Source of the DNA: Tubulanus polymorphus
Taxonomy: Eukaryota > Nemertea > Palaeonemertea > Tubulaniformes > Tubulanidae
Reading direction: 5' to 3'
Assembly (NCBI RefSeq): GCF_964204645.1
Contig: NC_134027.1
Coordinates: 18,898,485-18,962,484, forward strand
Length of the DNA stretch: 64,000 nucleotides
This document shows, piece by piece, positions 24,901 through 36,900 of this stretch. Made by a program: the position numbers and the translations under genes. The notes under the pieces are model-generated. The model was not told where the DNA came from and did no database searches. It worked only from the letters and a program-made list of their open reading frames with translations. The stretch's first letter is position 1. Every line of letters starts with the position of its first letter.

Positions 24901-27900
24901 AGTTCAAAAATGTGTAAAAAGAGCTGATTTTGGTGAACAACAATGGCTGCCAGTCGGCCATCTTGATTCTGACAGGGCCAGTTTTTGGGCTGAAGATGTG
25001 TCTAGGGTAGATACATGTGTAACCCAAATATCAAGACATTACCTTGAAGCGTCTTCAAAACTTCCCAAAATAACTGGATTCCGTCTACGGACGGACGAAC
25101 GCTACGACGAACGCTACGACGAACGGACGGACGACGGATAATGGTGAACGCAATAGCCTGCTGGGACTTAAGTCCCAAGTGGGCTAAAAATAGACATGCA
25201 TGAATTCAAAGATGAAGATGAATTCATATCCATATTTACCTTCACACAATTCCGTAATATTATCGAAGTATCTGATGTACCAGTTACCATGACAACACCG
25301 GGACTATCCAACAATTTGATGTGTTTATCAAGCTGCACTTCTTGAACTTGTCTAAAAATAAAAGATAGTGATCAGTTCTGCAGTTCAGAATTGTAGATGA
25401 ACTTTGGTCAATTCAACATGCACAAATTGTGTGATCCGAAAAAAGGTCCGACATTTCAATGACCCCATCGCTGAGTTAATCTATTTCATATTTCAATGTT
25501 ATATGGCAAATCCTGGATATACAAGCAAGCCTATGTAGAGCAAACACATTTCAGTTAAACTAGGTTTTCATATACTCACTTGGTAACCCCAGGGGTAGCT
25601 CCAACATTACACGCTTTAGAACGTTTTAAACTGTTTATTATACTACTTTTACCAGTATTTGGAAAACCTTTAATGAAATACAAAAGATAATTTGTAATTC
25701 CTTGAAAAAGGCAGGTATCGACAGAATTTTGTCTATCAAATGCAAGTGCCGCTTACCCACAATTCCAACAGATATTGAAGTTTTTAGTTTTAGATTCCTT
25801 GCATAATTATTGAGTAATTTCATTAGGGAATCAGCTCCTAGACATCGACTAGATTTCATCATCTCTTCAGATATTCTATGCAAAGGCATCTTTGCCTGTG
25901 ACTGAAATGAAAAAACTCTTGCATATTTGATATTTGTAAATATATCACATTTGAAAATAACTTTTACACAATATTCTATTTTGATGGAATTTGCCCTTTA
26001 GTATTGGTAGTCAAGTTAGTCCGAAATAAGAATCATTTGAAAACCTTCAAGTACGATTCAGCTACTACGAATGTATAATAAACTGGGATAACAAGGCAGG
26101 CCAGGGGTTTGGGGGCTCTTTCCCAGAAATTGGCAGAAGCCATGTCTACACTCGCTCGTTGAACCCGGGTTATGATATTCGCAGCACGCAGCGTCTACAC
26201 TTTAACGCAGTTTCAAGTAAGAATCCACATCGGTAGTGCAAGTTCAAGGTCAATTGTGGCGCCCGAAAGCTGCATTGATCACGGGTTATTATAATAGGAA
26301 ACATGCAGTTTTAGGCGAACGCAGGTTCAAACCAAGAGGTCTGAAGATTGTCACCCACATACATTTTTGTCAGTGGGGTTTCAGTGTTCTCCATTAAGGG
26401 GTTTTTAAGGGGCGACCCGCCCATTTAATTTTCATGTCCACCCCTATGAAAGATTAGCCACCCCTGTAGCCAACATTTGAAAACCCTTCAGTGGCGATCT
26501 AGATTTGATGTCACCAGCGATTACTCTCCTACACACAAACAAACATTACCGGTATGTCAATAATTATATAAATAGTGAGTCAGACAAACGCTTCATGCCA
26601 TAAAAACTTATTACATACGTCAATAATTGTAGCAACGGCTCACACACGGAGCAACGCGGCCCCGCTCAGGTAGGTCTATAAATATCCTGGGATTTCCCGG
26701 CATGTTAAAAATAAAAATTTTTTTAAAAATCAATGCACGCGAAGGTCACGACAAGTTAAACACCGCTACACTCAGCCTCTGAATTAACGAAACCAGTGGC
26801 CTCAATTTTTCAAGTCTGATTGCCCGTAGAAAAACTTTTATTATCATTACCAAAATAGTTTTCAAACATTAGGTTACCAAATAGAAATAAATAAATGCTT
26901 GCCGAGCTTTATTGACAAATCTAGTTAGGCTTATACGAATGGAAGAACATCGATTATGCACGTAGGACTACCTATCTCCATCAGAAAAGTGTTTCAAGCA
27001 AACTGCCGACAATCACTTCTTTCTAGCCAAAGGCTATTAAAATTACCGAACTTAAACTAGTTGAATATGACCCCAAATGCTGGGAAAATGCATCTGAGCA
27101 CCTACAAATAGAAAATTTTTCCGGGGAGGGCCTCGGAGCCCCGTTCCCGATAAGTGCTCGCACCTTCGGCGCTCGTTTTCTGAGTACGTACCGTCCCTAC
27201 GAATTCATTTTTACAACGGAGAACACTGGGTTTGCAGAGTGGAAGTCAAAATCTTTTTTATGCAATATTTTCATCTTTTGGAATTCACACGTGTACCTAG
27301 TTAAATGATACGCTCGCCATTTTGTGGTTTTCCCATAATTATGTCAGTAGTGCCAGAATTCCCAGAATTTCCGGAATATCCCAAAAACAGCCAATCACAT
27401 TCGCTTGTAAAGAGAACGCCCCCAATCAAGGTCAGTGCAATCGTATATGCAAGAGCCAAGAATCTTCCCGACAAAAACACTGAATCACATGCTCACATAA
27501 ACTAGGGGTCCAGGGACACTGTAACCGGCTAGTTTGTTGTATCGGCAGGCTGGCAGGGGAACTAGCATTTACACCAGCGGTACAGGATTCCATCCATCGG
27601 GAACAACAAGGCAGTTAAACCTTATATGTACAATCTTTATTGCATCCCGGAATGAGAATGATTTTCATAACTTTACATAGTCTTTATATACAGAATCATG
27701 AGTATGATGTGAGAACTAGGTGTCAGACAAGTTGTAGACATCAGGACTCACAAACTAACACCTAGAGACATGTTTGAGAGACGTTAATCAATTAATGAGG
27801 AGCACTGACTAGAGCTAATTACTTTGAATACATATTGAGTAGCGTGACATGTTGATTATGATAAAGCACATATTGATACTATATTCATAAGTTATATTAC

Positions 27901-30900
27901 ATTATTAATACTTTTATTATCATTATTAAGCATTTCATATCAAGATCAAAGTAATTGATTAAAGCATCTTCAAAATTTCCCTCAAAAACTTCAATAAAGG
28001 ACCAATGGTCCCGTGGCTCGCCAAACTGGTGTGAAGTAAAAATCTGTCATGTAGGCTACTGGTATGCAAAAATTCATTTCATCGATAATAAAACAAGAAA
28101 AAAATATATAAACAAGAGCCCCAAGGGGCACAATGGCCAGCCTGTCAGCTTTTCATAAAATGGCAAATGATGCATTCCGTGGGGTAAATTTGTCCAAATA
28201 CACTACCAGCTCAATGTAGCACAGACAGCGACTGGAGCTGGCCTCTTTCCTTTTTCCTTTGGTCTTATTGATTTGAATGCGGAATAGAATTGAATTTTCT
28301 GAAATTTGCTCAATAAAATAAAATTGAATTGGATTTGCTGTTTACCTTGTTCAATAAGGTTAAATTTAATTGGATTTGATATTTTTTGTTGAATAAAATT
28401 TGATTGAATTTGCAGTTTGAGCACATGGCTAATTAGCATATCAAGGTCATCCATCCGATTTGAGAAAAAGCTATTTTTCCCGGACTTTGCACAATTGTCA
28501 ATGATATTTTCTGTAGTGCAAATAAAAATATTCCTCCTAAAAACCAAATCAACTAAAGATTTCACAGAAATCGATATTGAAATACAATTTTAGATCTTAA
28601 AATAAAACCCGGAAATAAAACGGTAGACAATACCGCGCAGATTATCGTGAACACCTGCTCATCTCTGCAGCTAAGCCAATCATAGAGGAGTCTTTGCTTT
28701 CTGATTGGCTTTTTAAAACAGATATTTTTGCAACCAGATTTTCGCGAAAAAGCTCATATAAATTTTAACGAGGCCCTTTTTCAAAATTCAGCTTCATAGG
28801 GGATGGAGAATGGACAATGCTCTAATGAATGATTTGTATGAATATATGCTCAGTTGCACAGACAAAGAGCCTTTACTCTGGAAACCATGTCATTTAAATT
28901 CGCTCCATTTGTATAGTAATAGGCTCAGCCTACGGCTGGCCTAAAAAGGACTCATGATTATCGATCGGCCAGACAGTTGACATAGGCTCGCTAACACGAG
29001 CTAAAAATGTATAAAAAGCGCTGATTTTGGCGAACAACAAAGGCTGCCAGACTGCCAGACTGCCATCTTGATTCTGACAAGGCCAGTTTTTGGGCTGAAG
29101 ATGTGTCTAGGGTGGATACATGTGTAACCCAAATATCAAGACATTACATTGAAGCGTCTTCAAAACTTCCCAAAATAAATGGATTCCGTCTACGGACGGA
29201 CGACGGACGAAAGTAAACGCAATAGCCCGCTGGGACTTAAGTCCCAAGTGGGCTATAAATCAACTACTGCATATTATAGAAAAGAGATTTGGAAGAAATT
29301 CATAAATAAGATGTATTGTAAATAGATGAATGAATGAAGAGGTATATATAGAAAATTTGAATTAATTCTTTTTGCTTAGAAGAAAATAAATGCCCCTGTT
29401 AGTCTACACACTAATTTGTGTTGACAGTTGTAATGAGGAAGTGTATCATATATCAACTAGACCGCCGGTTCACTTTGAGTAGGAGGTGCTACACTGAAGA
29501 ATCTCAAGTACCAACTGGTGGGTTTTTGGAGCCTCATTTAAGTCGGCCTTTAAAACAAAATATTGAGGATATATAACGTACATTTAGGTATGCAATATAG
29601 TAGAGATTAGGATCAGTCAGGTCCAATGAACTGAATTATTTCCAGGATACCATTGCGGGCTCGATTTGAAATAAGTTAGCGCATGTAATACAATTGATAG
29701 ACGTAACTAAATAAGTTCTTAAACTCACTAGATTTTCCTTCTGATCCTGCGTCGAAGCCTTAAATGCAACGGTTGGGAATTCATTCCTCAAATATTTCAA
29801 CCACTTCTCAACAATTTCACGCGGTACCAAATCTATAATACAGAAGTAGAACATTAAACAAATTCCTAAAACAAGTTTAAGCAAAGGAATTCTGTCAATA
29901 TTCAAAACAGTTTATTCTCTTTTAAAATAGAAACACTGAATACTACTGAATGCATTATATCAATCAAGGCAATGAAGAGATCAATGCGTAGAACCTCACT
30001 GCTTTATGTAATCTAGTTGATAAAATTGATACACACTTAACAATCAACCCTTTCAGTAAGCACCCCCATCCGGGAAGCCAGTAAAACATATACAGAATAT
30101 ACGCACCCCATTCCCCGAAGGGGGTCTCTTTACGCTAGATAATTACGTCGGGACTCGAATCCTATAGTATTTGAACGCGTCCTGGTGGCAGCAAACATCT
30201 ACCAAGTGGTGCTCCGGTAGATTTTATGAGAGATTTTAAAAGTTTTAGATTTCTAGATTTTTAGCCTCCCTCGTCAGAAATTAGGCAAATCACTCATTTT
30301 GATAAACTCAGATGATCTTAAGGATCATATTTAAGGTGGTTTTTACTGATCACCATTCAAAGAATTTGAGAAATTATGGATAGACTTTAATCGAATATGA
30401 GAAGAATCCAGAGGTTGATGTCTGAGTGCACACTAGCGAACCTGGTGGATCCTCGCTGCATCCTCGCTTGCCACAAGTGGAACCCTCTATTGCCACAGTC
30501 GAACGTAGAGTCCTCATTGAATTTCAACGGCGAGAATTACTCTGATATGGACTGAGGAGAGGGATAATCTGTTTATGAAGGTATTGATGAATACAGATAG
30601 CAATCTTTTTTTTTTGATTCAGTAGGTCTAGGGGGTACCTTAGGTCTAGTGACCTAGATACATATATGATAAGCAATTAGGATTTCATTTTAAGAAAATA
30701 ACGCAAAAAATGTTTCTCAATCTTTACATAGACTGATTCTGAAGAAGTGGAGAATACATATGACAGATTATATCATCATCAGTGCAGTCTGAGGTGCCCA
30801 GGGGTTACTCAGATCAAACAATACCCCACCGATACGATATTGTTCACAGTCGAGTGCTATATTTCCGTACCATATTTCTATGCAACATTTTGTTCAAATA

Positions 30901-33900
30901 AATTTCTTTTGTTATCATATTATAGGGAAGAAGTGTAGTTATCTATTTCTATATGGAATATGGCTCTATTTTGAGGATTACTATTTTTCCAGGCTGCGAT
31001 TCCATGGTAATTTCAAATCCAAGATGGCTGACATTGGTCACATGACCTCAATGCACCAATCTGAACCATGGGAAATTATTCTGAAATGTAGCCCTGATTC
31101 ATATCTCAAATTTGGTGTATAGTTTGTTTATTTAGGTTGAGTAGTTTCTGAGTAATGCTAAGTTAACTGGAGACACTACTTTCACCCAAAAATCATATCA
31201 GTATTATAACATATAAAATGGCCAGTACTGAAAGGGTTAATGCTAATGCTAAATATCAAATTTTTGGCCCAACAATATTCTTGACACATACAAGAAACAT
31301 GAACACCCTAATACCTACTAGAGGTTTGATTTTTTATAATTTTGTCCTTGATAAAGTACGGTTCTAAGTAATTTGATTATAGGATACCAATTTATTTCAA
31401 ATATCTTATATGTTCAACAGTACCAGTCATTATATCGGGTTCAAACTTTTGATGCCTAATATGAACCATCCAAAAGCCTGGCCATTGTATAATGAAAATC
31501 CTATCTACGAAACCAAGCATTATATTTGTACCGATTTTATTGAGAACTAGAACAAGTCGCTTTTTAGCTCCGGCATTAATAACAGCTTCTTCAACCTCCT
31601 GACATCTGCTGCCATTAGGATCGCGGGCATCTAACACCTGTAAAATCACATCTGATGCGGATATCACCTGCAAAATAAAAACAACCATCAATTGTGTGTA
31701 ATATTCCAAGTAAGGCCTAGTGCAACCACAACATGTTAACCCGAAATAATAACAAGAGGCTCACAGGCCTTATACCTTCATGACGCAGTAGAAGAAGATT
31801 CAGTATTCAAAGTTTTACAGAAATATTGACATTGTAACGATGTAACAAGTTTAAAAATAGTTAAGTAGTATAGGCTATGTGGCGATAATGTTCATTTTCT
31901 GTTAATATATCCTTACATGAAAAGACAAGCCCATTTTAGCCGCCCCAAAGATCACACTACATGAAACTAGGGGTCCAGGGACACCATGCCCACTTGGGAA
32001 GTGGTTCCAAATGCTCAACAATCTAACATTTTCAATATTCAAAGCCCCCTGGCAACCATATACAAAACCAATGACCTTGAAACTCACCACAATCATAGAA
32101 CATGTCAGCAGCTACCATTTTGTAATTGATTGTGATAACAAAATATGCCTCGTTACCAATTTGATATGGAAATACTAAGTTATTCTACTATTCAACGCCC
32201 CCTGGAGACCATATTCAAAACCCAATGACCTCAAAACTTACCACAATCATAGAACATGTCATGAACTACAACTTTGCAATTGATCATGGTAACAAAATAT
32301 GCCTAGGTACCAATATAATAAGGAAATACTAAGTTATTCTACTATTCAACGCCCCCTGGTGACCTTATAGAAAAACTAATGTCCTTAAAACTCACAACAA
32401 TCATAGATGATGTCATGAGCTACAACTTTCCAATTGATTGTGGTTACAAAATATGCATAGGTACGAATATAATAGAGAAATGCTAAGATATTGTATTATT
32501 CAACGCCCCCTGGTGGCCATATACGAAATCTAATTACCTTGAAACACACCACAATCATAGAACATGTTATGAGCTACAACTTTCTAATTGATTGTGGTAT
32601 CAAAATACGCTTAGGTATCAATATAATGTGGAAAAACTTTTTCCCATTTACGAATGAGTACTGGTGACACCAAGATGGCCGCCAATTGCGTCATATTTGG
32701 CTGATGAAAAATACCTGTCTCAGGTATAAAACAACCCTTTCCAAAGAATACCCATCACAAATTGCAATGAGAAATGGCAAACCAGTAGGAAGCTACAGGA
32801 CTCAGAATTCGGGCAAAAATTAACATTTTTGGGCACTAAAAAGGTCATAGGACGGCCATCTTGAGTCCGACGGACCCAATTTTTGTTATGTTGATGGGCC
32901 CTGGGGGGATTCACATATATCCGAAAGATCAAGGTAATTGATCGAAGCGTCTTCAAAATTTCCCTCAAAAAGTTCAAAAATGTGTAAAAAGTGCTGATTT
33001 TGGCGAACAACAATGGCTGCTAGTCGGCCATCTTGATTCTGACAGGGCCAGTTTTTGGGCTGAAGATGTGTCTAGGGTAGATACATGTGTAACCCAAATA
33101 TCAAGACGTTACATTGAAGCGTCTTCAAAACTTCCCAAAATAACTGGATTCCGTCTACGGACGGACGACGGACGAAAAGTGAACGCAATAGCCCGCTGGG
33201 ACTAAAGTCCCAAGTGGGCTAAAAATGCATCAAGAATTGGTGTAGGCATCGTGCTGAAAAGAAATCCAAGATGGATGGCAACCCTGGTGGCCATAATTGA
33301 ACTCAATTTTTCAATAAGGGGTAGACATTTCACCTACCAAAATTCTTACACCTAGTATCATGAAAATGCATCAAGAATTGCAGGCCGTTTCGTGCTAGAA
33401 ATTCAAGATGGCTGACCTGGCGGCCATATTTGAAAGCCGATGACTGCCAAATACTAAAGGCATGAAGAGCTTACCTACCCTGATCCTCACACTAAATTTT
33501 GTGATAATCCATCAAGAATTGCAGGCTGCATCGTGCAAACAAGAAATTCAAGATGGCCACCCCAATGGCAGCCATACTTGATCATTGATGACATTTCTTT
33601 ACAATAGGATTGGACATCTCGCCAGACCCAATCTTCAAGCTTATTTTCAAAAAGATTCATCACAAATTACAGGCGAATTACTGTGTCGAATTCAATTCAA
33701 TTCCGGAGGGCCAGGCTTAGGCCTATACAATAGGAGTCAATTAAGATCGGACTTTTTGAAAAACCAGCACAGATGCCTATTCAAATCACATGTAATTAAA
33801 AAATTCAGTGCTTCTTAGGTTGATGTCCCTATTTTCATCGCGCACGTGGTTAAAATTATTGTTCACATCGAACGTCTTCAACAGCCGATAGAACCGCACC

Positions 33901-36900
33901 CGCGTCTGTCAATCATCTTAATTAATTCATATACTAAAATGCCCGCTATGAAAAAACTATGCGGTGAATCAATCCAGAATTTTTCAGTAGAATGTCAAAC
34001 ACTAGGTACCTTTCTTTAAAGGTTACTGTAATTTGTTGTATGTCATTACCAATCAGTTATATAATACTTTATTCATAACTTTGAAGCGGCGCGCCGGCAG
34101 TGAATGCTCAAGCAAGGTCAGTCACGTAGGTCAAAGATAACACGAAACAGACCATGGTTTTGCCGGTTAAGAGCGTCTCTTTTAAGAGCGTCAAATCTTC
34201 CTCTGAACTCCCACCAACAAGTTATAAGTGGCGACGCGAAAATGATGTCATCGACTCGCTACCATCTTATAACCTTCATGACTACGTCATGAAGGTAAAA
34301 AATTGGGATGATTGTGCTCTTGACAGTTACATTGTTACATAATAACTATTTTGTTGGACATGACTTACTGATTGTCCTGTAGCCATGAACTAACACAATT
34401 ACAAGGCCTTAGGAAATTACAACTATGCACTAAACATTATGAACCTTTTTAAATTCTCTGTAATATGCTTTTCTGGAAGTTTCTACTGATTTGCCGCTAT
34501 TAAAATCATCTAATCCAGCAGGTGTTTTTTGGTTTTGTTTTTTCTCGAATGCTGAAGCCCGTTTCTGAGCATCACTGACTAAACTTGTCAAATTTCGTTT
34601 TTTATCTATGAGGTTTTGACGTTCTTGTTTTCGTTTCAATTTTGCTTGTTCCCTTTCCTCTTCAAGCTGAAAAAATATATAATATAAATTTACTAATGGA
34701 AAACTTCTATGGTGAGTACATTCTTAATACGAAATACTGAAAGTGCTAATTTCATCCAAAGCAAAGTAATGACGTTTAATTCATCAGGGCCCGGATGTAG
34801 GGGCTAGCTTTGACAGGATCACTAAGAAATGAAAAAGGGCATAGGCTGTAAACACGTTCGATGCCGCCAATATCTTCATGGTGGGTGCACCGCAGTTTGC
34901 CATGACGAGTTATATCGTCATCGATTCAATGTCATTTTATAGAGTTATGAATGACCTGGCAGAGGCGAGAAAACAGCTAACAATTGTCTGGCAGTATGGA
35001 GAGACTAAGATATTATTAATGGGGGTAACTCAAGTCTGGTGCACACTTGAAATTTTTTCATTAAACTCTTCAGAAGGCAATGAATTTTAGCTTCTATTCT
35101 GGCTAATATTTCAAAAGAATATAATGACTAAAATCATTCTATATCACTTTTACAATGAAACTTTTATTCTTATAGATTTCTATTTGATTTTCCACACTTT
35201 TCACTGGCAATGAGGAAAAGATAAAATTGAGAATCTCTTCACCATTGCCAGTGACGAGTTAGCTCGTTGTTGGTTTTTTACACTAACATAGATCAGTGTA
35301 TTGATTTAGCAATGTACAAATAAAACTGGCAGCATATAAATTGTATAATGTCAAAAATTAGCGTTGGCAATGGCGACAGGACCTTAACCGCTAGGTGGCA
35401 GCTAACGTGTTAACAAGCAACCCATCGCCAGATAATAGCATAGCTCTATTTTGTTGACTTCATTAATCTAATGGCCCCATTGCAAAGGGTTGGTTCCCTT
35501 GAGGGATCAAATCTAACTTGGGTGAGTACTGGCCCATAAACATCCCTACTAAATTTGGTAAGGATCTGTTAAATACTATTTGACTAGTGGCAATTTGGCA
35601 CCATCCCTAGGGCACTCTTTGGGAGTCAAATTGAAAAACTGCTCAACGTTGTAGAAGCCCTTCGCCTATAGAATATCCATACCAAATTTGATATGCTGGG
35701 ACTAGATGGGCTAAAAAGGCTCTACCCTTTATAATGCCACTGTTGGGGGGCTAATGAAAAGCTTGGCATCATAACAATTTTGGCGATATAAAGAATGGCC
35801 TCTACATTGAATTTCAGTTACCGGGTAGATTGTTCAAATTTGCTTTCAGAGATAAGGTGGCGTTAATCAAATAAGCAGTGGCATTAAAAAAGGTTGATGT
35901 TAAACAGACATTGACCGCACTTGCTTGTATAGCCTGGATGGACAGACAACGACAACAGCCTCACCGCCCCTTCCCCCGCAATTTCTACATCAAATTTACA
36001 TTAATCTCAAGAGACCAGTCAGACTAAAATCAGAGGTTTTTAAAAGCATTCAGCACTCCCACTCTTCACCAGAAGGTGTTTCATATGGAAGGTTTTCAGA
36101 AAATCCGTTTACTTGAACAGTTGCTAGAAGTTACTAGTTAACTGATCATCCGAAAGGGCCAAAATTTTCCTTAGTTGTCCCCCACAAGTTACGTTATGAA
36201 ACCTACGCGGATTCTTCTATCTTCTGCTTCTTTGAGAATATCTTCTTTAAATGGGCATTTGTTTGGAACGCCAGGATCCTTCTTTCCTAGAATATAAATA
36301 TATACCTTTTAGATATGAAAAATGCTATAGGCATATCTGACATACCGCATGACAACTTACTTATTTTAGTGGTTTTTTTAGCAGCAAGTTTCTTGACTTT
36401 TTTATTGTGTTGGCGAATCTAAAAGAAAATCATAAATGTTCGCATGATTTCTTTTTCTTGGTTTCCAATCAGGGCTAATGTATCTGGGATTGGACCTGGA
36501 AATGGAACTAGGAATCCTAGTGAGATCACTTTGTAGACTTACTTCAAACTAGGGGAACATAGATGATGAGTCAAGTATCCATATCTCTAACTCTGATCTA
36601 GGCTACCATGTACAGTAGGGTACGCATAGGTCGGATCACAAAAAGACCGTAACTTTTGGTCCAACCTGTGCATACCGAGTGACGCGTATCCAAATTAAAT
36701 TTTGCCATTTTTCGGTAAGAGAAGTTATGCACATGTAAAGGAATGCCTTTAAAGATACGATAAATAGCCTACCTTATAATTTTCATCTTTAGGAATAAAA
36801 GGACATTTTCTATTTTTTAAGAATTATGATTTATAGCCTGGCCTGACAAAAATCCTATTCATACAATGCATGTGTGACTTGTATTGTGTGCGCACCAATC

